From contig NZ_VOHQ01000009.1 in NCBI RefSeq assembly GCF_009192765.1, positions 1-64,000 on the forward strand: a stretch of 64,000 bases of DNA, in the 5' to 3' direction. Origin of the DNA: Agriterribacter humi (GTDB lineage: Bacteria; Bacteroidota; Bacteroidia; Chitinophagales; Chitinophagaceae). Both the position numbers and the translations under genes were made by a program. The notes under the pieces are model-generated. The model was given only the letters and a program-made list of their open reading frames with translations, had not been told where the DNA came from and did not search any database. Of the stretch, positions 43,462-51,961 are shown piece after piece; position 1 is the stretch's first letter; each line of letters starts with the position of its first letter.

Positions 43462-44108
43462 GAAGCGTGGGAGACCTGCTTTGTTTCTTTCTGCCGGTAG
43501 TACCACTCCAGCGCCTTTATGTTACTGCCACAGCTCTTCATGCTGCACCAGCGCCGTTTGCCATTTTTTGTAGTATCTAAAAACAACCACCCGCAATTGG
43601 AACATTCTTTTACACGATCAAGCCTGTTGCCCAGCAATAATTCGTAAGCATCCTTAACCACAGGCGCTGTAATGCGTTGCAGGCTGTCGTTTGGTAAATT
43701 CCAGCCTGCACGGTATTCGCCCTGCTTCGCTTTCAGATTTATGAACGAAAAATGATCAGCTATATAAGCATTAAATTTTTCAAGGTCGGCATTACGGGTT
43801 GCGTTTCCCTGGCTTATTGTAAAGAACATGTCGTACAGCAGTTCCCTGAGGCTAAGTGCATAAGTAAAAAACTGGTCGCTTTTTTTAAGATTACCGGGTA
43901 TACTGCGATTGAGCAATGTTTCCGATTTTTTATCAACCAATCCAATCTTCCCCGCCCATGCTACGAGGTCTATAATGTGGTGCAGGTAATCCGGCACAGG
44001 CTTTTTTTTACGATCATGCACGGTATTAACAAAATCCAGGCATAGTGTTCCCCCGTCAAATTGAATATGATCTATCCGTTCATTTCTTTTCAATACAACC
44101 TGCGTCAT
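43458..44108 (-). CDS. CGNR zinc-finger (ABATE-domain) regulator with variant motif
   Basis: 216 residues from the ATG at 44108. The N-terminal ABATE-type domain has FDGGTLCLDFVNTVHDR, and the C-terminal zinc finger reads ECSNCGWLFLDTTKNGKR then RWCSMKSCGSNIKALEWYYRQ. All four cysteines are intact, but the name-giving C-G-N-R is C-G-S-N here. Members are likely transcription regulators. Divergent from the AraC regulator over 80 bases, and tail to tail with the VOC/methyltransferase pair. Confidence 0.88.
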   Translation of the reverse strand: MTQVVLKRNERIDHIQFDGGTLCLDFVNTVHDRKKKPVPDYLHHIIDLVAWAGKIGLVDKKSETLLNRSIPGNLKKSDQFFTYALSLRELLYDMFFTISQGNATRNADLEKFNAYIADHFSFINLKAKQGEYRAGWNLPNDSLQRITAPVVKDAYELLLGNRLDRVKECSNCGWLFLDTTKNGKRRWCSMKSCGSNIKALEWYYRQKETKQVSHAS

Positions 44109-44188
44109 TACAAATAAAATTGTTACTTTACCGTCTAAATACATTTAAACAGTAATACAAATGTAGGTAAAATATAGATAAGCGATAC

Positions 44189-45007
44189 ATGGAATATACT
44201 ACCATCCAACCTTCTGCTCATCTTGCAGACATCGTGAGGCATTTCTGGATATTAGAAAGCCGGGGAGCCTATACTCATTTTTCCATGCCTGATGTGTGCT
44301 CCGAACTGATATTTCATTTCCGGGGAAGCTTTACTGAGCTATTGAATGATGGCAGGGAACAGCCATCTTTTACAGCCGGTGTGCATGGACAAAGCCGGCA
44401 GGCCAGAAAATTTGAGATCAATTGCGGCTTTGGTATTTTGGGCGCCTACCTGTATCCACAAGCCATCCCTTTATTGTTTAATTGTTCCACACCTGAAGTA
44501 AGCAACCAGATGGTGAACCTGGATCTGCTTCTGGGAACGGAAGGCAAATTGCTGGAAGATGCTATTGCAAGCGCCGCAGGCAATACTGAAAGAGTAAAGC
44601 TTTTGGAAGCATTTATAAGCAGGCAGTATAGCCGGAAAGATAAAAAAATATTACCTGTTTTCCGCACCATTCAAACCATCATTGACCAAAAAGGCCTTGT
44701 AAAAATAAAAGATATAGCCAAAGGAGTCTTCCTTTCGGAAAGGCAATTCAAGAGGCAGTTTTATCAATATGCGGGATTCAGTCCAAAGCTGTATGCACGC
44801 ATCGTACGATTCCAATCTGCAATGGCATTATACGGTCAAAAATGCAAATCGCTTACAGCTATCGCACTTGAATGCGGCTATTATGATCAATCGCATTTTA
44901 TCGGTGACTTTACTGAATTTGCCGGCATCTCACCTAAAACCTTCTTTTCGGGCAAATCCTGTGCAACAGCATGGAGGGATACAGCCATTGAGATTTCTGA
45001 TTTCTGA
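44189..45007 (+). CDS. AraC-family transcriptional regulator
   Basis: 272 residues. N-terminal ligand/partner domain of the DUF6597 type (YTTIQPSAHLADIVRHFWILE, MPDVCSELIFHFRGSF), then a C-terminal double helix-turn-helix: VKIKDIAKGVFLSERQFKRQ, FYQYAGFSPKLYARIVRFQS, TAIALECGYYDQSHFIGDF, and TEFAGISPKTFF. It probably acts on the adjacent divergent gene or on the VOC/methyltransferase pair, but no operator is evident. Confidence 0.93.
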   Translation: MEYTTIQPSAHLADIVRHFWILESRGAYTHFSMPDVCSELIFHFRGSFTELLNDGREQPSFTAGVHGQSRQARKFEINCGFGILGAYLYPQAIPLLFNCSTPEVSNQMVNLDLLLGTEGKLLEDAIASAAGNTERVKLLEAFISRQYSRKDKKILPVFRTIQTIIDQKGLVKIKDIAKGVFLSERQFKRQFYQYAGFSPKLYARIVRFQSAMALYGQKCKSLTAIALECGYYDQSHFIGDFTEFAGISPKTFFSGKSCATAWRDTAIEISDF

Positions 45008-45118
45008 TTTGAGATTTTTCCGGATCAGCAGTCAGGCCTCAGCTCCAGGTTAGCTATTAGATTCTTATGATTTGAGTTAAAAACTACAAACCATAAACGT
45101 ATAAACCATAAACTTTCC

Positions 45119-46618
45119 TCAATAGGTTCCCCTGTATAAATTATCGCCCTTCATTGGAGCTGCTCTTTTTAGAGGTATTTGAAGACCGCCGGTTTTATCG
45201 AGCCAGTTAAACAACTCCGTTTTCAGCTGCATGCCTGTTTTTCTATATGCCGTATCGCGGATCAGGTTGTTCATTTCATAAGGGTCATTTTTCAAATCAT
45301 ACAGCTCGTTAATATCCCACACGCCATTATAATAAATATACTTATAGCGATCCGTTCTTACTGCAAAAGTGGTAGGGGTTTGGGGAAAAGCCTGTTCCCA
45401 GTAATACTCATAAAACACTTTATCGCGCTGCCAGTCCGCTGTCTGCCCCTTTAATAAGCCTGCAAAAGAATAGCCCTGTATCTGCGATGGTTTGTCAATA
45501 CCCGCCAGTTGCAGGAAAGTAGGTGCGATATCCACGTTCATGATCACCTGTTCCAGTACCGATGAAGGTTTCACCATGCCGGGTGCCCATACCAGCATGG
45601 GAACCCGCATAGATTCTTCATACGCATGTCTTTTATCTATTAATCCATGCTCTCCAAATGAAAAGCCATTATCACCCATATATACAACCATGGTGTTTTG
45701 TTCCTGCCCGTTCTCTTTTACCCATTCCAATATTTTCTCAATGCTGTCATCCACCGCCTGCAGCGTTTCGAGGTAGCGCCGGTAAAAATCATCAAATACA
45801 ATAGTGCCATGGTACATATAATCCACACCATGCCAGCTATACCGCTGGTTGCGTACCCATTGGGGAATATCGCGGTAATTTACTTTTGTTTGAGGAGCCG
45901 TAACGGTGCCGAATGTTTTGCTGCTATCCGTTACCGTTAAATACATGGAAGGCGGGCTAACCACAGGAATACCGGCATACTTTCCTTTGTGCCTTTTGGC
46001 AGGGTAAAATTCGGCGTGCACACCTTTGTGCGACAAGTAAAGAAAAAAAGGTTTGCTTTTATTGGTTTTATTCAGCCAGGCAACGGCATAATCTGTCAAA
46101 AGATCAGTAGTATATGCGCTGTCAGTATGTTCTACCTGTTTACCATTGATATTAAATACGGGATTGTAATATACACCCTGGTCGCGGAAGCTGATCCAGT
46201 AGTCGAAGCCCGGCTGGGGATTATCATTATTGGTGGCGCCCATATGCCATTTTCCCATGAACGCAGTTTGATAGCCTTTCTGCTGCAGGTATTGCGGAAA
46301 GAATTTAAGGCCGCCGGGTAACGGAGAATTGTTGTCTACAACGGTGTGGGTATGCGCATACTGACCGGTTAATATGGAGGCCCTGCTGGGAGAACATAAG
46401 GCCGTAGATACAAATGCATTCTTTATATGCATCCCTTCCCGTGCCATCCGGTCCATGCCCGGTGTTTGCAATCCCTGTATTTTATTCATGAAGCCCATAG
46501 CATCGTAGCGGTGATCATCTGCCAGAATGAAAATGATGTTCATGGGTCTTTGCTTTTCCGGTTGCGGGAACGCCCGATTTGCGGATGCGATAAACAGCAG
46601 CAATAACAGAAAACGCAT
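45119..46618 (-). CDS. Secreted sulfatase (formylglycine type)
   Basis: 499 residues with a signal peptide (MRFLLLLLFIASANRAFPQ). Alkaline-phosphatase-fold sulfatase S1: metal ligands IIFILADDHRYDAMG, the formylglycine motif LCSPSRASILTG with Cys75, GKWHMG, VHAEFYP, VVYMGDNGFSFGEHGLIDKRH and a C-terminal RTDRYKYIYYNG...ELYDLKNDPYEMNNL. Cys75 must be converted to formylglycine by a maturase that is not in this window (GldJ has the fold but is structural). It lies in the decayed glycan locus, next to a GH3 remnant. Substrate, probably a sulfated glycan, is inference. Confidence 0.95.
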   Translation of the reverse strand: MRFLLLLLFIASANRAFPQPEKQRPMNIIFILADDHRYDAMGFMNKIQGLQTPGMDRMAREGMHIKNAFVSTALCSPSRASILTGQYAHTHTVVDNNSPLPGGLKFFPQYLQQKGYQTAFMGKWHMGATNNDNPQPGFDYWISFRDQGVYYNPVFNINGKQVEHTDSAYTTDLLTDYAVAWLNKTNKSKPFFLYLSHKGVHAEFYPAKRHKGKYAGIPVVSPPSMYLTVTDSSKTFGTVTAPQTKVNYRDIPQWVRNQRYSWHGVDYMYHGTIVFDDFYRRYLETLQAVDDSIEKILEWVKENGQEQNTMVVYMGDNGFSFGEHGLIDKRHAYEESMRVPMLVWAPGMVKPSSVLEQVIMNVDIAPTFLQLAGIDKPSQIQGYSFAGLLKGQTADWQRDKVFYEYYWEQAFPQTPTTFAVRTDRYKYIYYNGVWDINELYDLKNDPYEMNNLIRDTAYRKTGMQLKTELFNWLDKTGGLQIPLKRAAPMKGDNLYRGTY

Positions 46619-46634
46619 ATCGTTCTTTTTTAAG

Positions 46635-46786
46635 TAAATTCAGTTGCCCTATTTTTTCAGCAATCGTCATTTTGCTCATCAACGATGAAACAAAAGCGTT
46701 CATCTTTGTTTGCTGAGCAACAGTTTGCATCTGTGCTGTAAGCGGCAGGTAAGCACGAAAGTAATAATAGTAAGGAGGAGTTTCAT
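46635..46786 (-). pseudogene. N-terminal remnant of a GH3 beta-glucosidase
   Basis: On the minus strand an ATG at 46786 opens a signal-peptide-like frame (MKLLLTIITFVLTCRL). After a frame change, residues QQTKMNAFVSSLMSKMTIAE and KIGQLNL follow (to about 46635). That stretch is the hallmark start of mature BglX-type family 3 glycosidases (K-M-x-x-F-x-x-x-LMxKMTxxEKIGQLN). Everything after GQLNL, i.e. the whole catalytic domain, is gone, replaced by the upstream DNA of the sulfatase gene. So it is a deleted gene of which only the first ~50 codons remain, and those carry a frameshift. Confidence 0.75.
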
Positions 46787-46856
46787 AAGCAACTATTTAA
46801 TGACTATAAAAAAGATTGCTTCACTACAATGCTGCTAATGAAAATTACTTCGCAAC

Positions 46857-46940
46857 ACAGTCTTCCCTTCTCATCTTTTTCCTTTCACTTCTCAATTCTG
46901 ACTTCTCACTTTTCACCTCTAACTTCTCACTACTCATCCA
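46857..46940. repeat. Pyrimidine-rich CTTCTCAC repeat
   Basis: A run of CTTCTCA(T/C) and TTTCAC words (e.g. ACTTCTCACTTTTCACCTCT). On the other strand it reads GTGAGAAGTGAGAAG and GTGAA, the same composition as the block right after ispF (17.39-17.44 kb). No gene. Confidence 0.5.
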
Positions 46941-46941
46941 T

Positions 46942-47604
46942 TTATTTCAGGTAAGGTCCTATCGCCTTTTGCCAAATTGCATATCCGTTCTTATTCATGT
47001 GCAGCATATCCTCAACGAATAGTTCTTTCCGGGGCTTGCCATTGGCGTCCAGCATTAAATGATACGCATCAACATACACGGTTCTCTTTTGCTTCTTCAG
47101 AAATTCCTCTATAGCCCAATTGCCTGCATCCATTTTAGGCATCAGGTGTTCCCGGCTGGGACTGGGTTTCATGGAAACATACAACACCGGTATTCTGGGA
47201 TATTTATTCCTGATCATTGTGAAGAATGTAATAAATCTTTGGGCAACCGTTGCAGCACTAACGGTATCGGATGCGGCGAGGTCGTTTTCGCCACAATAGA
47301 TCACCACCTGTTTGGGATCATAGGCAAAAACAATATCATCCGCATAACGGATCAGATCGGGCAGGCACGAGCCGCCAAAACCGCGGTTAATAATAGTGCG
47401 TTGTGGGAAATATTCCTGCACATCTTTCCAGAAGGTAAACGATGAACTGCCAATGAACAGAACAGCCTGCTTTGGAGGGAAATGGGCGCTGTCGAGTTTT
47501 TTGAAATGCTGTATATCGTTATAGAAAGGGGGTTGCTGAGCATATACAGTTGTTACAGCAAATACAATAAGGAGTACAGTAATGATCCTGGTTATGATTT
47601 TCAT
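46942..47604 (-). CDS. Secreted SGNH/GDSL-type esterase
   Basis: 220 residues from the ATG at 47604, which starts a signal peptide (IITRIITVLLIVFAVTTVYAQ). SGNH hydrolase blocks: block I VLFIGSSSFTFW (Ser nucleophile), block II NRGFGGSCLPDL (Gly), block III YCGENDLA (Asn), block V DMLHMNKNGY (Asp/His). It probably deacetylates a glycan or hydrolyses a small ester outside the cell membrane. Part of the 45-51 kb minus-strand glycan cluster. Confidence 0.9.
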   Translation of the reverse strand: MKIITRIITVLLIVFAVTTVYAQQPPFYNDIQHFKKLDSAHFPPKQAVLFIGSSSFTFWKDVQEYFPQRTIINRGFGGSCLPDLIRYADDIVFAYDPKQVVIYCGENDLAASDTVSAATVAQRFITFFTMIRNKYPRIPVLYVSMKPSPSREHLMPKMDAGNWAIEEFLKKQKRTVYVDAYHLMLDANGKPRKELFVEDMLHMNKNGYAIWQKAIGPYLK

Positions 47605-47907
47605 TCGTAAGTTATTAATAATTTCAAAAATACAACTGGTTCCGGCTTTGGCAGCGATTATAATCAAATGATATACCTCATTTATATAAGGTTAAGTTAT
47701 TGAAGGTAACCCTTTCTGTTAATTAAGTTGCGCTGAGGGTCTTCATAAAGAGCCATTATGAGCAGCTATGAAACCCTGGCGTTGAACGATTCGCCAGGGC
47801 CGCTCTTCTCACGTTGCCCTGCTGTGGAGACCCCATCGAGTCCCAAATCACAATACAAAGCAGACCTGTGCCAGTCTTTAGAATGTCCATGTTATAGTAA
47901 TTTATAC
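47605..47907. other. Gap between SGNH esterase and GH43 pseudogene
   Basis: 303 bases without a supported gene. Contains a perfect 8-base stem CCCTGGCG (47774-47781) / CGCCAGGG (47792-47799) with a ten-base loop. A 149-codon plus-strand frame from 47758 mostly lies antisense to the GH43 pseudogene and is not credible. Confidence 0.45.
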
Positions 47908-49024
47908 TTACTCCGCTTTTATCAGACTGCCTTTTTGCGATACCCCGTTTTCATTGATCGCCTCTATGTTAAAGTAATAAGGTTTCTGGCTGTCCATTGC
48001 CTTAAACCAATACTCATTGGCATTGTGCACCATTATGCAATTGTACAATTTATCCGGCGCGGTGCCGTAATAAATATTGTATGCATAAGCATTATTTACC
48101 GGCCGCCATTTGAGCCAGGCGCTTCGTTTATCCTTTTCAGTACGCAATACAATAAAATCTTTTACCGCTTCAGGCTTTGCTCCAGCGCCTTTTCCAAAAA
48201 CCCTTAACCCGCTGATGGCAAACTTACCGGTAGGCATGTGTATATTTTCAGCTTAATGAATCTCGCCTGTACAGGAGTTGCCAGTTCCACGTAATCATGC
48301 GGCACATCTTTTTTATTACCGCTTTTATCTATCAGGATTTTCCATTTTTTGCCGTCTTCTGAATAATACATTTTATACTGGTGATATACCCCCAATAATT
48401 TACCGAGGAAACTACTGTCCACATCCTGGTCGGCATAATTAACCTGTATGGCATTAACGGTGTTCACTTCTCCCAGATCGGTTTGTATCCACTCTTCTTT
48501 ATTTGCGGTGGCGGCGCTCCAGTAGGTCTTAATGCTTTCATCCACCGCGTTATTGGCGGTATAACTACCCAGGGTAGACGAAACTGTAACCGGCTTATTA
48601 TAATTCAATAACATCCAGCCGGCAAAATATGCCGAAGGGGCGGCACTCTTTATAGTGCTTTCAACGGCAGTTGCATCGGGCAGGTAATGCGGGTAATCGC
48701 CAAAAGCCGTATTACAAAACATCACATCATCTTTATCAAATCCTGCGGGGCAAATGCTGATCCTTCTTTCAAGATTATTTTTTACTGACAACACGGTTGT
48801 TGACACATGCCAGTAATTGTTCCCCTTATCCTGAAAAGTAGCGCCATGGCCCGCACCCCGTGCAAATCCGCCAGGCTTATAACTGAAAGGATCGCTTTGT
48901 GGGGTGAAAGGTCCCAACGGATCGTCTCCTACCACAACGCCATCTGCGTAACCGCTGAACTCCGTACCCGGGGCTCCGTACTGCAGGTAATATTTACCGT
49001 TATGCTTAGTCATCCATGCCCTCA
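47908..49024 (-). pseudogene. 5'-truncated, frameshifted GH43-like glycosidase with F5/8C domain
   Basis: The minus strand encodes the C-terminal ~370 residues of a secreted family-43-type glycosidase of Bacteroidota: AWMTKHNGKYYLQYGAPGTE, FSYKPGGFARGAGHGATFQD, CNTAFGDYPHYLP, then an F5/8 type C (discoidin) domain (GSYTANNAVDESIKTYWSAA, WIQTDLGEVNTVNAIQVNYA) and a fibronectin-III-like end (WLKWRPVNNAYAYNIYYGTA). Two lesions: the first part of the catalytic domain is missing, the remaining gene starting exactly where the RAYT gene ends (49022-49025); and a frameshift near 48245, where a run of four T (plus strand) appears to have lost one base, moves RFIKLK out of frame with HMPTGKFAISGLRVFG. 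Nonfunctional unless rescued. Confidence 0.85.
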
Positions 49025-49579
49025 AAATAAATAATCAATTTCCATTATCCCCCTGCCTGTTATATAGTTGGAAGCACTGGAATACAAATAATCTTCAGGC
49101 TCTGCCACCCAACCCGCTTTTACAGGATTGTTATGGATATAGTCAAGCTTTGTCCTTAAAAACTTTTCTGTTACAATTTCTTCCGGATGATTTGTACCTG
49201 TCCATATTTTATACTCTTTATTTTGATTGGTTTGCTGCGCATGAAATTGAAACATACGCAGCAGCCATTCTCTCCTGCTTTCATTTTCGGTTTGTATGGC
49301 ATGAATGAATTCCTTTGTGCAAAAGGATTTAAAATCCCTGACCGTATCACTCAGTTTTCCACACTCAGACTGCCAGATAACATGCATATGATTCGTCATT
49401 ATTACATAAGCGCCTATCGAAAGCTGTTTCTTTAACCTGCAATGCTGCATGTTTTTTACCAAAATGTCCCTGTAACACTGGCGGCTGAACAAATCTATCC
49501 AGTCTACAACAGTAAAAGTCATAAAATGCAATCCGTGCTGGTTGCGAATTTTATAGCCATCAGCGTTTTCGTAACTCAT
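49022..49579 (-). mobile_element. REP-associated tyrosine transposase (RAYT, Y1 HUH type)
   Basis: 185 residues from the ATG at 49579 (an upstream frame to 49714 runs through the palindromes). Transposase_17/IS200-like fold: start YKIRNQHGLHFMTFTVVDWI, HUH motif NHMHVIWQ (H-x-H), catalytic-Tyr region ...LRTKLDYIHNNPVKAGWV, end DYLYSSASNYITGRG. RAYTs are domesticated single-copy transposases that act on REP palindromes. Two GC-rich hairpins lie 30-80 bases upstream. The stop codon overlaps the truncation point of the GH43 pseudogene, so the element probably sits where the glycosidase 5' half was lost. Confidence 0.9.
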
Positions 49580-49611
49580 AGGTGGTGTTTTTAAGGTGGT
49601 TAATGATCCGC

Positions 49612-49657
49612 ATCGCCAGAGGCGATAACAATATCGTGTGAGGCGATGACGCCTCAC
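49612..49657. repeat. Twin REP-like hairpins upstream of RAYT
   Basis: Hairpin 1: ATCGCC-AGA-GGCGAT (49612-49626). Hairpin 2: GTGAGGCG-ATGA-CGCCTCAC (49638-49657). Both have perfect stems of six and eight base pairs, 11 bases apart. Placement next to a RAYT gene is the classical REP/REPtron arrangement; no further copies were noticed in this window. Confidence 0.8.
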
Positions 49658-49852
49658 AAAGCGTTTTTCATACAGCGTTGTATTGCATGCAGCACAATTA
49701 AAGTGTTGTTTCATGGTTTTTATTTTAAGCGATGAATAAACCTTGTATCTATCTGCGGCTCATCACATCATTTGAAGGCTCATCGTACAAAAGCGCACAC
49801 AACGAGCACCTGAACAATATGTTTGCGACTCTGCGGCTAGCTATACATCTAT

Positions 49853-50278
49853 TTACTTCTTTTTCCTTTGAAGCCATTCAGCAACACTCCATTTTCCGGA
49901 ACCTGAAAAAAAGAAAACCAATCCCAGCAGCACAAATAAAAAAGGGTGCTGGTCTTCGTACCATATTTTTCCGTTACCTACGTAAAAAGCAATATACAGC
50001 ATGGTGGCTATTAACACCAGCGAAGCAAGACGGGAGAATAACCCGATAGTCAGGAATATGCCCGCCAGTAATTCTGCACTCTTGCCAATGTATACCACAA
50101 ATAAGGGTGAGGCAAATTTTTTAAAAAAATCCCATTCCGCATATCCTTTTATCTTACCGGCATCAAAAACTTCCCATCCATGGTAAACCATTAATAAACC
50201 TACGATGATGCGGATAAAAGCAAGTCCGCTTTGCTGTGCAACAGGCGAGGATGAAAGTAGCTTTACCATAACCAACAT
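49853..50278 (-). CDS. DoxX-family membrane protein
   Basis: 141 residues with four membrane helices (about 20-38, 58-78, 82-102, 111-128). DoxX marks: FIRIIVGLLMVYHGWEVFD, then VVYIGKSAELLAGIFLTIGLFSRLASLVL and a final FVLLGLVFFFSGSGKWS. Members range from quinone-reducing subunits to redox proteins; here no specific partner is apparent. It starts 24 bases after the Gfo/Idh gene, likely the same transcript. Confidence 0.9.
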   Translation of the reverse strand: MLVMVKLLSSSPVAQQSGLAFIRIIVGLLMVYHGWEVFDAGKIKGYAEWDFFKKFASPLFVVYIGKSAELLAGIFLTIGLFSRLASLVLIATMLYIAFYVGNGKIWYEDQHPFLFVLLGLVFFFSGSGKWSVAEWLQRKKK

Positions 50279-50302
50279 TTAATGTTGTAATAATTTGTAT
50301 TG

Positions 50303-51466
50303 CTATACCACCGGCCATTTAAAAACAGATTGCAACTGTATTTTTTTACCCGTATTGCCGGAAGCCCTTGCCGCTTCTATTACTTCCAGTACATGCAATG
50401 CATGTTCGGCAGCTATCAGCGGTTCTTTGCCGGTGATGAGCGATTCTGCAATAACACTTGCCCCCTGCTGCCATACATAGGTCCCCGGGTCGGGTAAGTG
50501 CCTTACCGGTGGCTCGGTAAATGAAGTAGCCAGATCCACACCAAACGGCGCCCAGTCATATCCGATCAATCCCATATTGCCCTTTGTTCCCCAAATGGTG
50601 ATCGTAGGATTTTGCTGTCCTTTTCCCTCATGGCCGTATGGATCAAAATAATTGAATCCACATTGCACATGTGAAATAACACCTTCACCATGATCCATTA
50701 ACAGCATGGTATTGTCTTCTGCTTCTACTTTTATCTTTCCTTTATTATCTACCGTCCTTTCAGAAGTTACAATACTGGTCATGGCCATTACATGTTTTGC
50801 AGGACCAAGTAATCCTGTTAAAGTGGCAATATTATATACGCCAAGATCGGGCAAGCTGCCGCCGCCCTTTTCATAAAAGAAGGCCGACCATGTGGGTCCC
50901 AGGTGACCGTAATGTGCATGTGCGCTGGAAATCTTTCCTAATTTACCTTCACGGATCGCCTGCGACATGAATGCAAATTGCGGGCTGTTAACCACAGCCG
51001 GTGCGCCCCATATCCGCAGGTTTTTACTTTTAGCCAGATCCAATAATGCTTTCCCCTCTTTATAGGTGTTTGCCATAGGCTTTTCGCTCCACACATGCTT
51101 TCCGTTCTGCAGCGCCTGCTTATTAAGCCGCCCATGTTCCTGCATATCGGTGAGCGTTATCAGCAAATCAAAAGGAGCGCCAGTCAATTGCTGATCTATA
51201 TGCGGGTATTGATGGGGGATATTGAATTCCTGTGCTCTTTTTTGAGCACGGGAAAAAACAATATCGCATGCACTTACCAATTCCACAAAGGGCGATTTTG
51301 ATAAATGTGGTAAGTACACACCGGAAACGCTGCCGCAACCTATTACAGCCACTTTAATTTTCTTATCCGGCATTGTAAGTGCAAAGCCCTCCAAAGCGGA
51401 TAACAGCATTGCGGCGCCGGCCATAGCAGTATGCTGCAAAAATTGTTGACGGGTGAAGATTTTCAT
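50303..51466 (-). CDS. Exported Gfo/Idh/MocA-family oxidoreductase
   Basis: 387 residues. The N-terminus (FTRQQFLQHTAMAGAAMLLS) looks like an export signal but lacks a full twin-arginine. Rossmann motif VAVIGCGSVSGVYLPHL, then FDLLITLTDMQEHGRLNKQA, the NAD-family signature GKHVWSEKPMANT (E-K-P), and the C-terminal substrate domain with GGGSLPDLGVYNI. Such enzymes oxidise, epimerise or hydrolyse sugars and glycosides with bound NAD(P). It fits the glycan-locus context (45-53 kb). Confidence 0.92.
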   Translation of the reverse strand: MKIFTRQQFLQHTAMAGAAMLLSALEGFALTMPDKKIKVAVIGCGSVSGVYLPHLSKSPFVELVSACDIVFSRAQKRAQEFNIPHQYPHIDQQLTGAPFDLLITLTDMQEHGRLNKQALQNGKHVWSEKPMANTYKEGKALLDLAKSKNLRIWGAPAVVNSPQFAFMSQAIREGKLGKISSAHAHYGHLGPTWSAFFYEKGGGSLPDLGVYNIATLTGLLGPAKHVMAMTSIVTSERTVDNKGKIKVEAEDNTMLLMDHGEGVISHVQCGFNYFDPYGHEGKGQQNPTITIWGTKGNMGLIGYDWAPFGVDLATSFTEPPVRHLPDPGTYVWQQGASVIAESLITGKEPLIAAEHALHVLEVIEAARASGNTGKKIQLQSVFKWPVV

Positions 51467-51961
51467 AACAATCGTTTTGCGTAATTTAATAAATATACTT
51501 GTTAAAGAAACAGGGAATTATATATCAGGTATCAGCATAAGCCGGAACCAAATCACAATAACAAGAGCGATAAAGTACAGTTGGTTCGTGCTCACCATTA
51601 CAGGCAAAATCCGAAGCCGTGAAGCAATGAACTACGGAGACAGAGTGACACAGAGAAGCACACAGGAGGTGGTAACTCACTACTGACCACTCACTAAGCC
51701 TGAGGATTGGAATGATCGTAGAAAAATAAAATTACATTGACAAAACCGCTTAGCGATGACATTCTTGCTAAACCCGAACTCAGGTCATTAATAATAATTC
51801 GGCAAAACCAAAAGCAGATATTCTTATCCACACTTCTCCATCCTGTAAAATGATCTAAAACGTCCGGTGGTCTCTGCTTACCTGCGGCAGGTAAGCAGCT
51901 CCGCGGGAGAATTATCGGGTAGCATAGGATTGACATAACAATAGTTATCGTTAATGATTAA
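51467..51961. repeat. Repeat-rich scar downstream of orphan FecR
   Basis: 495 bases where a SusC gene would be expected. It contains ATCAGGTATCAGC, GGAACCAAATCACAATAACA, AAATCCGAAGCCGTGAAGC, GACAGAGTGACACAGAGAAG and GGTGGTAACTCACTACTGAC words shared with other repeat blocks, and a CTTACCTGCGGCAGGTAAGC palindrome (51879-51898). An 80-codon minus frame (51694-51936) resembles no family. No intact gene. Confidence 0.6.

Noticed and set aside
47758-48207. 149-codon plus frame
   Set aside because: Mostly antisense to the clearly coding discoidin/FN3 part of the GH43 pseudogene.
51694-51936. 80-codon minus frame downstream of orphan FecR
   Set aside because: No family, lies in repeat scar; another frame on the plus strand is equally open, so coding cannot be argued.
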